Of a stretch of 64,000 nucleotides of DNA, positions 46,290 through 54,745 are shown in pieces. Made by a program: the position numbers and the translations under genes. A model generated the notes under the pieces. That model had not been told where the DNA came from. It did no database searches and worked only from the letters and a program-made list of their open reading frames with translations. The number at the start of each line of letters is the position of its first letter. The first letter of the stretch is position 1. Source of the stretch: Clostridioides difficile (lineage in GTDB: Bacteria > Bacillota > Clostridia > Peptostreptococcales > Peptostreptococcaceae); assembly GCF_001299635.1 (NCBI RefSeq), contig NZ_JRHN01000023.1, positions 1 through 64,000 on the forward strand, in the 5' to 3' direction.

Positions 46290-48389
46290 TTAATTGTAGT
46301 TATAAGAATTAGAGTTTTCTAATAAATTTGTCATACTTTTTAAACTTATTCCAACAGTAGAGGCATTGTGTAAAAAGGCAGATGTACTTGGTCTAACAAA
46401 TCCACCAACACCAAGTAAAATCAGACCTAAATTAAAGCCTATAATAAACTTAGAACTTAAACCAATTCTCTTCATAAGCTTATCACTAATCTGTTTTAAA
46501 ACGATTAAGTTATTTAAATTATCTGCTGATATGGTAATATCTGAAATCTCTCTTGCTATTTCAGCACCTTCACTCATTGCAATTCCGACATCTGATTCTG
46601 AAATAGCAGGGGAATCATTGATTCCATCTCCAATCATAATCACTTTTCGACCATTTAGTTTTTCATTTTTGACAAAGTTGGCTTTATCTTCTGGTAAGAC
46701 TTCTGAATAATATTCATCAACGCCAATTTTACTTGCTATAGATTTTGCTGTTTTTTCACTATCTCCAGTCATCATCACAATCTTTTTAATTCCATATTCT
46801 TTCAAATTTGAAATTACATATTTTGCTTCTTCTCTTAGAGGGTCATTAATGCAAATAACTGCTGATAACTTGCCCGATATTGCCATAAATAGGTGTGAAT
46901 ATTCATCTGATAGATTATTATACTTATCATCTTCACCATCTGGAATAGTACACTTCTCATCTTCAAATACGAAGTGTTTGCTACCTATTATAACTTTTTT
47001 ATTATCAACTTTTGTTGAGATACCATGTGCAATAATGTATTCTATCTCTGTATGCATCTCTTTGTGACTAAGCCCTTGTTTTTCAGCTTCATATACTACT
47101 GCATTTGCTATAGAGTGTGGGAAGTGTTCTTCTAAGCAAGCTGCAAGTCTTAACATTTCTTTCTTATTATAATCTTGGAATGTAATTATATCTGAAACAG
47201 TCGGTTGAGCTTTTGTTAGTGTGCCTGTCTTATCAAATACAATAGTATCTGCACATGCCACACCTTCAAGAAATTTTCCACCCTTTACAGTAATGTTGTG
47301 ATTGTTACATTCTCTCATAGCTGACAGTACAGAAATAGGGATGGAAAGTTTTAATGCACATGAGAAATCTACCATCAATATAGAGAGTGCTTTTATAGGA
47401 TTTCTAGTAATTGCATAGGTTAATATGCTTCCTAAAAAACTGTATGGAACTAATGTATCTGCTAGATGTTCAAATTTACTTTCCACAGAGGATTTTAATT
47501 TCTCAGATTCTTCAATCATGGTTACTATTTTTTGAAATCTAGTAGTACCAGCTTTTTCTTTGACACACATGACAATATTGCCTTGTTCTATTACAGTTCC
47601 AGCATATATGTAAGAGCCTTCTCTTTTGTTGATTGCAAGAGATTCACCTGTAAGTGATGCTTGATTAACCATTGCTTCTCCTGATACTATAACCCCATCG
47701 AGTGGAATCATATTTCCCATATTTACACTGACTAAGTCGTCTTCTTTTATTTCTGAAATTGGAACTAGTATTTCGGTATCATCTTTTTTTAACCATACTT
47801 TTTCAATGTTCAATGACATACTTTGAGCTAAATCGTCTATAGATTTTTTTCTGGTCCATTCTTCTAGTAATTCGCCTATACCAAGAAGAAACATGACTGA
47901 CCCAGCTGTATTGACATCTTTTCTAAAAATAGAGATGCCTATAGCAGTGGCATCTAAAACAGAAATTTCTATTTTTTTATTTAGTAGAGAAGAGATACCT
48001 TTTTTAAAATATTTTATAGAGTGAAATCCTATTAAAAAAAATCTTAAGGACTTTGGGAAAAATATTTTAGAGACACTCTTAACAAGTAGCTTGTTTACTA
48101 ATTTATCTCTATAGTAATTATTTAATTCTCTGCTAGTATGTTCAGGGACTAGACTTTCTATTTTGCTATTATTAAAACTAAACTTAGTGATTTCTGTTAT
48201 TATGTATTCTCTTTCTCCAGTGTAATAAACAACTGCATCACCAGTTCTATCGTAAACTTTTGCTTTAGTAATACCATTTATAGAAGTTAAATAATATAAG
48301 AGAGTATCTGATTGCTTACTATTTAATTTACCAAGTTGTAAATCAAAGCGTATACGACCTCTTATTTCATGTTTTATATAAAAATTCAA
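46290..48389 (-). CDS. P1B-type heavy-metal-translocating ATPase
   Basis: 699 residues. Actuator TGES, phosphorylation site DKTGTLT (Asp386), the nucleotide-binding HP dipeptide in EEHFPHSIANAVV, and TGDSEKTA and GDGINDSPA are all present. The N-terminal ~75 residues look like an HMA fold but lack CxxC. The metal-site helix reads SCALKLSIP instead of the common CPC/CPH/SPC, as in the CtpC/CtpV-related group with a single Cys and no Pro between ligands. The metal cannot be assigned safely (Mn, Zn or Cu all possible). A PacL-like small protein gene lies upstream, separated by a repeat-bearing gap, and is probably expressed with it. Confidence 0.9.
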   Translation of the reverse strand: MNFYIKHEIRGRIRFDLQLGKLNSKQSDTLLYYLTSINGITKAKVYDRTGDAVVYYTGEREYIITEITKFSFNNSKIESLVPEHTSRELNNYYRDKLVNKLLVKSVSKIFFPKSLRFFLIGFHSIKYFKKGISSLLNKKIEISVLDATAIGISIFRKDVNTAGSVMFLLGIGELLEEWTRKKSIDDLAQSMSLNIEKVWLKKDDTEILVPISEIKEDDLVSVNMGNMIPLDGVIVSGEAMVNQASLTGESLAINKREGSYIYAGTVIEQGNIVMCVKEKAGTTRFQKIVTMIEESEKLKSSVESKFEHLADTLVPYSFLGSILTYAITRNPIKALSILMVDFSCALKLSIPISVLSAMRECNNHNITVKGGKFLEGVACADTIVFDKTGTLTKAQPTVSDIITFQDYNKKEMLRLAACLEEHFPHSIANAVVYEAEKQGLSHKEMHTEIEYIIAHGISTKVDNKKVIIGSKHFVFEDEKCTIPDGEDDKYNNLSDEYSHLFMAISGKLSAVICINDPLREEAKYVISNLKEYGIKKIVMMTGDSEKTAKSIASKIGVDEYYSEVLPEDKANFVKNEKLNGRKVIMIGDGINDSPAISESDVGIAMSEGAEIAREISDITISADNLNNLIVLKQISDKLMKRIGLSSKFIIGFNLGLILLGVGGFVRPSTSAFLHNASTVGISLKSMTNLLENSNSYNYN

Positions 48390-48404
48390 TTTACTTCCTC
48401 CTGA

Positions 48405-48514
48405 TACTATTGATTATAATACTTGGTACTATTAACTATGATATTTGATATTATTGATTATAATACTTTGTATAATTAACTATAGTACCTAATATTATTA
48501 ATCATAATAATCGT
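48405..48514. repeat. Five diverged copies of a 22-bp unit (44-bp higher-order repeat)
   Basis: Units start at 48405, 48427, 48449, 48471 and 48493 with the theme TAYTATTRAYTATRATA; alternate copies are most alike. It lies between the PacL-like gene and the ATPase gene, both transcribed leftward, so it would be within their transcript. Confidence 0.75.
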
Positions 48515-48519
48515 TAAAT

Positions 48520-48915
48520 TTATTCTCCTGTGCAAGCGCTATTTTTTTCTTCAGTTTCATTTTCTTTGATTTCTTCATATTTAATGCTATTACAATTAGT
48601 ATCTTCTACAGTTTTTATAGCTTCAGTTTTAGGAGCTTCTTGTTCATATTTAGAGACTTCTTGTATAGCGTCTGCCTTAGATGTTGATGATTCCTCCTGT
48701 TCGTTGATTTCTTTTGCTTCTGCTAAAATATCTTCTACATTTTCTTGGATTTTAGTAGTTGTTTCAAGTACAGAGTCTTTAACTTTTAATGCCCCTGCTG
48801 TTGCACGAGTGCAAGTTTTTTTTGCACAGTCGCTTGAAAGTATCTTAACACCTAAAGTGCCAAAAAGTACTCCTCCTAAAAATATCCCTGTTTTTTTCAT
48901 TTTTAAAATATTCAT
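48520..48915 (-). CDS. PacL-like (DUF6110/DUF1490-type) small metal-ATPase partner
   Basis: 131 residues. One N-terminal hydrophobic/Gly-rich helix (GIFLGGVLFGTLGVKIL) is followed by SSDCAKKTCTRATAGALKVKDSV and a long acidic helix, with a C-terminal Cys in SACTGE. This layout is that of the small proteins (PacL in mycobacteria) encoded next to P1B ATPases, which hold metal at the membrane and support the pump. Typical PacL His/Asp-rich tails are absent; here the tail is Glu-rich. The pairing with the downstream ATPase supports the call. Confidence 0.75.
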   Translation of the reverse strand: MNILKMKKTGIFLGGVLFGTLGVKILSSDCAKKTCTRATAGALKVKDSVLETTTKIQENVEDILAEAKEINEQEESSTSKADAIQEVSKYEQEAPKTEAIKTVEDTNCNSIKYEEIKENETEEKNSACTGE

Positions 48916-49416
48916 TTTACCTTATCCTTTCGTTTAGTTAGATTTTATTTATATTTATGTACAGAGTAATAAATGCTTGAAGTAACTCTTATATAGCTGA
49001 TACAATTTTCTATATTTATTTTATATTTTAGAAAATTCTTGATATCTATTTCAAAAATTAAAAATTCAATAATAATTGTTATTAATAGATTTTTAAAATC
49101 ATATGACATTTATTACCATTTATGAAATTAAGTATAGCATGAGCGAATGGTATTTTCAACAGAAAATGATAATTTATATCAATTAATTTGGTTGGTTTGT
49201 GAAAGAATGTAGTAGGAGAGTTTAAGGTGTTGAGATTAAGAATTTTTCTATAGTGGAATTTTATAATGATTTATATGAGTGTTGGCATATGTATGAGTGT
49301 TAGCATATGTATGGGATTTGCAATCGTCAAAAAGCTAGAGATTTATGTTTTAATTCTCTAGCTTCTTATTTATTTTCTATACATGATGCTGGGATAGCAC
49401 CATGTTAGAATTTTTA
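48916..49416. other. ~500-bp gene-poor gap
   Basis: AT-rich; contains a short direct repeat (GAGTGTTGGCATATGTAT / GAGTGTTAGCATATGTAT at about 49278-49312) and the nitroreductase terminator at its right end. No coding frame seen. Confidence 0.5.
49328..49364 (-). terminator. Terminator of the nitroreductase gene (minus strand)
   Basis: Perfect 10-bp stem AAGCTAGAGA / TCTCTAGCTT; on the minus strand the T-run TTTTT follows. Confidence 0.85.
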
Positions 49417-50061
49417 TTATAACCATTTTATCGATGGATGAGGAACAGCTCTGCCTTCCTTAGTTATATGTGTTGTAGGGAATCCAATTGCACAGGCATC
49501 AAATCCATATTCTCCTGTTGGGACTCCTAAAATATCGCAGAAATCTTTATTATTGCCTAATCTTCCTATTACACTAACAAGTTCAAGACCTAATCCTAAA
49601 GCCGTTGATTTAAGCCACATATTTTGCATCACATGAGACAATGATTTTTGTTCTATGGCTGGTATTCCACGACGTTCTGCCACAATAATAAGATAAGGTG
49701 CTGTCCCTATACCAAGAACTCCTTTTTTAACTTGCATCTTTAAAGAAGCAATGAAGGATTGAAGAGTGATGTTGTTCTCGGCTTCCTTCTCAAGGGTTGA
49801 TATTTGAGTTTTAATAACATCAATAAGAATAGTTTTTATTTTATCCATTTGTAAACTGTTATTTGAAATAACAAAGAAATGTCTGAAATCTGTTTGTTTT
49901 GCTACTGCAAGTATTGCATAAGGTGCAAGTCTTCCAGTTTCAATTATTTCTTCAACAAGTTCTTTTGAGGGTACTTCTTTTGTAAAACTTCTTACAGATC
50001 TTCGAGTTCTTAATAGCATATCCAAAACTTCATTAACATTGCTTTTGTCTAAATTGTTCAT
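49417..50061 (-). CDS. Nitroreductase-family flavoprotein
   Basis: 214 residues from ATG at complement 50061 (site GGAGGAC; GTG 50073 lies within it). RRSVRSFTKEVPSKELVEEIIETGRLAPYA is the FMN-binding start of the nitroreductase fold. AEQKSLSHVMQNMWLKSTALGLG and a C-terminal GYGFDACAIGFP-type region complete it. FMN-dependent NAD(P)H oxidoreductase, cytoplasmic, substrate unknown. It faces away from a TetR gene (50399) across a 338-bp gap and is probably its target. Confidence 0.9.
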   Translation of the reverse strand: MNNLDKSNVNEVLDMLLRTRRSVRSFTKEVPSKELVEEIIETGRLAPYAILAVAKQTDFRHFFVISNNSLQMDKIKTILIDVIKTQISTLEKEAENNITLQSFIASLKMQVKKGVLGIGTAPYLIIVAERRGIPAIEQKSLSHVMQNMWLKSTALGLGLELVSVIGRLGNNKDFCDILGVPTGEYGFDACAIGFPTTHITKEGRAVPHPSIKWL

Positions 50062-50398
50062 TTTGTCCTCCACTAATCAATACATCTACCAAATTATTAA
50101 ATTTATATCCAATTCATAATTCAATAGATATTTGATATATTCCATTCATTAATATTATTCTTAGGATATTTTATAATACATTCATTAAAGGTAAACTTTT
50201 TGGTCATGTTAAACACCTTCTCCAAATTAATTTACTGTTTTTTATGAACACATTGTTGATTAATAGCCTATATGTATATTATAATGTTTATGTTGTTTTA
50301 TACAATAAACAATAATATTTAAACTGTTAAGTAATGGACATTTACCAGAAAATTGTTAATTAAAATAAAAAAATTTATATAGAATGAGGAAATAATTC

Positions 50399-51013
50399 AT
50401 GAATAAAACATCTAGTGATAGAAGAACAATACGTACTAAAAAGATGATTAGGTCTGCCTTAGCAGAGTTAATAGATGAGAAAGGATTCAACAATGTATCA
50501 GTTACTGACTTAACTCAAAGGGCAGATATAAATAGAGGAACTTTTTATCTGCACTATGTCGACAAGTTTGACTTGTTAGAGAAGATTGAAGATGAAATCA
50601 TACAGGAAATTGAAGAAGAGACTAAGCATCTTGATTCAGTCAATATGATGAACATAGATGCTTCAAATGAGCCCCTTCCGTTTATGGTAAAAATTTTTAA
50701 ATATTTTAGAGACAATTCAGTGATTATTAAGTCTATTTTAGGACCAAAAGGTGACCCTACTTTTGAAAGAAAGATAAAAAGCTTTATTGAGACCAATTTG
50801 TTTGAGAAACAAAAGCTTAAAAATTTTAATATAGATGAGGCAGTAATTTCAGAAGAATATTTTATACAATATATACTTTCAGCAGACTTAGGTGTAATTC
50901 AACATTGGCTTGAAAAAGACATGAAAGAATCTCCTGAAGAAATGGCACTAATACTTGCTAGAATGTCATTACTTGGTCCATTAAGAGCACTTGGTATTCG
51001 TAAAGACTTATAA
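50399..51013 (+). CDS. TetR-family regulator (TetR_C_7 type)
   Basis: 204 residues. The helix-turn-helix FNNVSVTDLTQRADINRGTFYLHYVDKFDLLEK is a clear TetR DNA-binding domain; a large C-terminal effector domain contains EEYFIQYILSADLGVIQHW. Ribosome site GAGGA before ATG. Divergent from the nitroreductase gene, which is the likely target. No palindrome of clear strength was found in the intergenic region. Confidence 0.9.
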   Translation: MNKTSSDRRTIRTKKMIRSALAELIDEKGFNNVSVTDLTQRADINRGTFYLHYVDKFDLLEKIEDEIIQEIEEETKHLDSVNMMNIDASNEPLPFMVKIFKYFRDNSVIIKSILGPKGDPTFERKIKSFIETNLFEKQKLKNFNIDEAVISEEYFIQYILSADLGVIQHWLEKDMKESPEEMALILARMSLLGPLRALGIRKDL

Positions 51014-51141
51014 ATAAGTTTTAGATATTAAGATAAATATATCAAGCAATAAAATATAGTTTACTGTGAAGAAGTTTCTATTTTTTGATTCTATTGTAGA
51101 AATATGGTATATCTACACACAACATACACAACAAGATGCAC

Positions 51142-51552
51142 TTACTTGATTAACCCTTGTTTAAGTGCATCTTCTATTGCTTTTTTTATAACTTTGCTTG
51201 AGTTTGTAGCACCTGATATAGCATCTACATCTATTTTTTGCTCATTGAGTACTTCATCAATGACTTTCTCAGCTTTTTGACCCCTTTCATTTTTATGTTC
51301 CAATATATTGATGTTTGTAATTTTACCACTGTTTACAACAACTTCTACCTTAGCAGAGATAAGATTTACATTGCAATTCCCAATATAAGTTCCATCTTTA
51401 ACATCAGAAAGCTTTATATTTTCAAAGGTCATATTCTTTACTGTCTGTTGATAGTCATGTACTCGTTTCATATAGATTCCAAAACATATAAAACCTATCA
51501 ATAAAACAACAACAATAGTACGATAAATGATTTTTTTACTTTTAATTTTCAT
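51142..51552 (-). CDS. FMN-binding domain protein, membrane anchored
   Basis: 136 residues from ATG at complement 51552 (site GAGAGG). One N-terminal membrane helix (about residues 10-26). The FMN-binding domain follows, with DGTYIGNCNV, KITNINILEHKNERGQKAE and the flavin-linking motif SGATNSSKVI, where the Thr/Ser is the usual site of covalent FMN attachment by ApbE. It is probably an extracytoplasmic electron carrier. Followed leftward by a hairpin overlapping the last codons. Adjacent upstream is a TetR gene in the same direction. Confidence 0.88.
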   Translation of the reverse strand: MKIKSKKIIYRTIVVVLLIGFICFGIYMKRVHDYQQTVKNMTFENIKLSDVKDGTYIGNCNVNLISAKVEVVVNSGKITNINILEHKNERGQKAEKVIDEVLNEQKIDVDAISGATNSSKVIKKAIEDALKQGLIK

Positions 51553-51633
51553 TTTAATACCTCTCAATTTTTTAGTTAAAATATTTGTATTTCTTTATTT
51601 TTAATATATATAACCACTTATTTGATGATGGAA

Positions 51634-52263
51634 TTATTTTGAGATAGAGCGATAGAGTGTGTCAAATCCATATTTTAGAAATTCTTCTTTAGAGAGTTTG
51701 AGTTCTTGTTTTATATAAGCTTCTTTATTAGTTGCTGTTTGTATCAAACCAGATAACATTCCCCAAAATGAAAAAATAGTAGGCATGATTTTAATATCGT
51801 CTCTAAGCTCGCCTGATAGGATACCATAACTTACAAATTGCTTTATTTTCTCGTTGATTTCCTCACCAACACGGAAAGTTTCTTTTTCTTCAGGTAAATA
51901 GTCTGTACTTTCAAAGTCAATGTTTATTTCGTCAAGAGCTATTTTGAAGTAAAATGGAAATTCTTCTTGGTATCTTAGTAGAGAATTGCAGATAAAATCA
52001 TATCTTGCTCTCGTACTTTCTTGTTCTTCTAAAGAGTGGGTAATGTATGTATGTAGTTTTTTCATGCTTTCAAGTACTAGTACACCTACAATTTCTTCTT
52101 TGTTTTTGAAATATACATATATGGTAGCTTTGCTATAGCCAGCTTCTTTTGCAATATCATCCATTGAAGTAGCCTCAATCCCTTTTTTCATAAATAAAGT
52201 TTGGGCTGATGAAGCAATGTTTTCACGATGTACACTTCTTGGTTCTTTTTTTCTTCTTCCCAT
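51634..52263 (-). CDS. TetR-family regulator of the FMN-binding protein operon
   Basis: 209 residues. A basic N-terminus GRRKKEPR precedes the helix-turn-helix IEATSMDDIAKEAGYSKATIYVYFKNKEEI; the C-terminal domain is helical and not diagnostic. It is followed 81 bases later by the FMN-binding gene, so both are probably in one unit, controlled by the operator at 52285-52307. Confidence 0.92.
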   Translation of the reverse strand: MGRRKKEPRSVHRENIASSAQTLFMKKGIEATSMDDIAKEAGYSKATIYVYFKNKEEIVGVLVLESMKKLHTYITHSLEEQESTRARYDFICNSLLRYQEEFPFYFKIALDEINIDFESTDYLPEEKETFRVGEEINEKIKQFVSYGILSGELRDDIKIMPTIFSFWGMLSGLIQTATNKEAYIKQELKLSKEEFLKYGFDTLYRSISK

Positions 52264-52284
52264 GATATAATCCTTCCTTAAAAT

Positions 52285-52332
52285 TAATTAAACTGGTAGT
52301 TTAATTATAGTTATGGTTAGTTATTTTGTCAA
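52285..52332 (-). promoter_or_regulatory. Promoter and inverted-repeat operator of the TetR gene
   Basis: Minus-strand TTGACA (complement 52327-52332), 17-base spacer, TATAAT (complement 52304-52309). A perfect 10-bp inverted repeat TAATTAAACT / AGTTTAATTA with a 3-base spacer (52285-52307) overlaps the -10 box and start site: classical TetR autoregulation. Confidence 0.87.
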
Positions 52333-52493
52333 TCAGTATTTGGGAGTTATTGTATAATAAAAAGCACCAAAGAATGATGATTTATGGTTTATCATTATTG
52401 ATGCCATTTATGTTAATTTATTTTATGTTTTTAGAGTTTTTTATATCATGAAATATGGATAAAAAAATTCTGTTTTCTTCTTTTATAAATATG

Positions 52494-52525
52494 AAAAAAG
52501 CCGTTAACATTGTTGGACTAACGGC
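52494..52525 (-). terminator. Terminator of the VOC gene (minus strand)
   Basis: Stem GCCGTTA / TAACGGC; read leftward followed by CTTTTTTC. Confidence 0.75.
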
Positions 52526-52603
52526 TCATATTAAAGTATTAAATTTAAATTTAAATTTGTCTGAGTTACATTATATTTATTAGTTGTAGTTTTTTTGTTT
52601 TGT

Positions 52604-53008
52604 CTATGTACTCAAATACCAAGTATACCCATACCTATCAAGTACTTCAGCACCACCATCATTTTCATCTGGAGGTGGGTGAGGTAAAAATTTTTGTACA
52701 AGCGTACCCCCCTCAGCAAGCTTTACAGATATTTCTTCAATCACTTCTCGAGATGGCAATACAACGCAAATCGCCATGCCAGAAATTAAAACAGGTTCTT
52801 CTGTATCTACGCCCATTATACAGCCATCATACTTTGTGAAAGTGACACTTGCATGTATAATAGGGTTGTTCGGGTTGTTGTTTAGTCGTACAAACCTAGT
52901 TTTTCCACCTCCAAAAGCCTCAGCATAAAAGTTAAATGCTTCTTCACAAGTATTATTGAAGGTTAAATATGGAGTTAATATGGTAAACATCTCCTTTCTT
53001 TGGTACAA
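52604..53008 (-). CDS. PhnB-like VOC-superfamily protein
   Basis: About 130 residues. TPYLTFNNTCEEAFNFYAEAFGG at the start and LDRYGYTWYLST at the end are the signatures of PhnB-type glyoxalase-fold proteins; the middle holds ISGMAICVVLP. Function unknown (often annotated as 3-demethylubiquinone methyltransferase-like, without support). The start is unclear: ATG at complement 52990 directly touches the GAAAGGAG site, while TTG at 53008 has none, so one of the first codons after that may be used. Confidence 0.8.
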   Translation of the reverse strand: MYQRKEMFTILTPYLTFNNTCEEAFNFYAEAFGGGKTRFVRLNNNPNNPIIHASVTFTKYDGCIMGVDTEEPVLISGMAICVVLPSREVIEEISVKLAEGGTLVQKFLPHPPPDENDGGAEVLDRYGYTWYLST

Positions 53009-53090
53009 AATATAAATAATTTGCAGTTATAATTACTCTACAAATTAAGAATTACTAACATTAGTATACCAGAAATACTGATAATTTATA

Positions 53091-53264
53091 TTACTGAAAA
53101 AGAAATTCTTGGATATTTTCGAAGTCTTGATTGTAACAATAATAAACAGTTTGCCTTGATTTATCATAAACCATTGAAAACTCTGTTATCCATTCGCCTT
53201 CACTTTGTTTGACTGCTTCCAATATCTCAAAGGCTTTTTCTACATTTATATTAACTGATAAGGA
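53091..53264 (-). pseudogene. C-terminal remnant of an Ntn-type (linear amide) hydrolase
   Basis: The last ~55 codons of this frame (KAFEILEAVKQ, EFSMVYDKSRQTVYYCY, NIQEFLF) resemble the C-terminus of choloylglycine/acyl-CoA:6-APA-type hydrolases. Upstream the frame becomes non-protein-like and overlaps another remnant on the + strand. No start, catalytic Cys or ribosome site is present. It is best read as a decayed 3' end. Confidence 0.4.
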
Positions 53265-53368
53265 GAGTAAGGATATACTCTTATACAAATTGAATCGACA
53301 AGTAGATAATGGTAAAATGAACTTAGAAAAAGCAATAATGCAGTTTATACAAATGGGAGGATTATAAT

Positions 53369-53617
53369 GGATTTTCACAAGGCTTATACCTTGCTGGAGT
53401 AGAGTGTATAGATGATGCAGAGCCACCAAATGGTTGGGTAAAGTGGACTGTGCCTAGTTATGAATATATCTATGTTGAAAATGAGGGAAAAGATACTTTC
53501 CAAACTGTTACTTTGTATCTACATGAAAATAATATCGCTCTTGCTGGCTCAGTACATGATTTTAATTGCCCTATAACTGGCAAAGGATATATGTTTTTCC
53601 CAATACTCAGATTGTAA
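53369..53617 (+). pseudogene. Remnant of a GyrI-like effector-binding domain protein
   Basis: 82 codons on the + strand, open from 53369 to TAA at 53615. GVECIDDAEPPNGWVKWTVPSYEYIYVE and GSVHDFNCPITGKGYMFFP match the second half of GyrI/AraC_E_bind domains. The only nearby ATG is in a different frame, and the frame just upstream ends at 53367, so it lacks its N-terminal half. Confidence 0.6.
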
Positions 53618-53785
53618 GCATACTTCCATATGAAAGTAATAAATGTTTTAGTTATGATAAAACTTACTATTTTACTGTAAAGAAATCAAATATTGATATA
53701 CTAGTAGACAATATTACTAAAGCATTTTTATACTCAAATTTTCTATAGAACAAGGAATTATATTGTATCTAAAAAATATCAAAAA

Positions 53786-54226
53786 CTAACGTTGCTTAGG
53801 TGGAGTTTTCTTTGCTCGTATATATTGAATAATGTCGAGTAAATCTGCATCTTCTAAAATACGATATTTAATCCAGCCTCCATTATCACCACAAGGATAA
53901 CGATTTGACCAGTATTCTTTAGCTTTTGGTGTTAAGGCAATTAGCATTTTTTCTACTGCTGGAACTTGTTTGTCACCTATCTGAATCATAACAGTGAATG
54001 CCCCTTTTTCAAAGAAAGCATAGCATAGATGAAAAGATTTATGACTATATTTGTAACCCCAACCATAGTTATTCCCAAAAGGGAATCGAAGTTCTTTTGA
54101 TAAGCTATATTGAGTTTCAAGGTAAGTTTCTAACTTACACAAGCGTGTATACCCATCTTTACCCATGTATTCAATTATTTGAGACAAGCTAGGTTTATTG
54201 TTTTTTTCAAGCATACGTTCGTACAT
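53786..54226 (-). CDS. DUF3788 domain protein
   Basis: 146 residues. A central FGNNYGWGYKYSHKSFHLCYAFFEKGAFTVMIQIG and a C-terminal WIKYRILEDADLLDIIQYIRAKK match DUF3788, a small cytoplasmic family often found near GyrI-like or MerR genes. Its role is unknown. ATG follows GGGAG. The remnant beside it is of the GyrI type, so an older cluster may have decayed here. Confidence 0.8.
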   Translation of the reverse strand: MYERMLEKNNKPSLSQIIEYMGKDGYTRLCKLETYLETQYSLSKELRFPFGNNYGWGYKYSHKSFHLCYAFFEKGAFTVMIQIGDKQVPAVEKMLIALTPKAKEYWSNRYPCGDNGGWIKYRILEDADLLDIIQYIRAKKTPPKQR

Positions 54227-54745
54227 TAGATTTCACTCCCTAAACATGTAATTTGTAATTAGAATTAATATCCTAGTGATAATTTATAGTATAAGTTTAA
54301 GTCCTTGTTAAGTTTGTAAGTAAGCTGAGGACTATTTTTTATATACATTTTCATAAAGTATCTTATTTTTACTTTTAGTATAACAAAGTAATTATGATAA
54401 CTAGTATAACAAAGTAATTATGATAGCTAGTATAACAAAGTAATTATGACAACAGTTTGTCATGTTTTGTAAGTCTTGCCTATATAATATGTATAAAATA
54501 CAAAGTAGTTAATATTAATAATAATATTGATGGCTAGAAAATATTATATTTATATTTGTTGGAAAATAATGTAAAAGAATGATAAAATAGAGTTTATAAT
54601 ATAAAAGTAAAATTATATTATAATTATATGTATTTGTTGGATTTATGTATTTAAATACTGTAGAATTTATGTTAATTATCGCTAAAAAAGCATAATACTA
54701 TGGTGTAAGGTTTTATAAACTTCTAATTGAAAGGGGAGAATTCAA
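54227..54745. other. 519-bp gene-poor gap upstream of ibrA
   Basis: AT-rich. Contains the 26-bp tandem repeat at 54376-54453 and, at its end, the ibrA ribosome site AAAGGGGAG. No coding frame or clear operator seen. Confidence 0.5.
54376..54453. repeat. Three tandem copies of a 26-bp unit
   Basis: TAGTATAACAAAGTAATTAT plus GATAAC / GATAGC / GACAAC at 54376, 54402 and 54428; only the last six bases differ. Confidence 0.92.

Noticed and set aside
48530-48937. + strand 135-codon frame opposite the PacL-like gene
   Set aside because: Antisense shadow, Ser/Val/Phe-rich, without ribosome site; the minus-strand gene has family features and context.
53277-53367. + strand frame ending MQFIQMGGL as a small gene
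   Set aside because: It has a protein-like look but no start signal and no recognised family; treated as part of the decayed interval.
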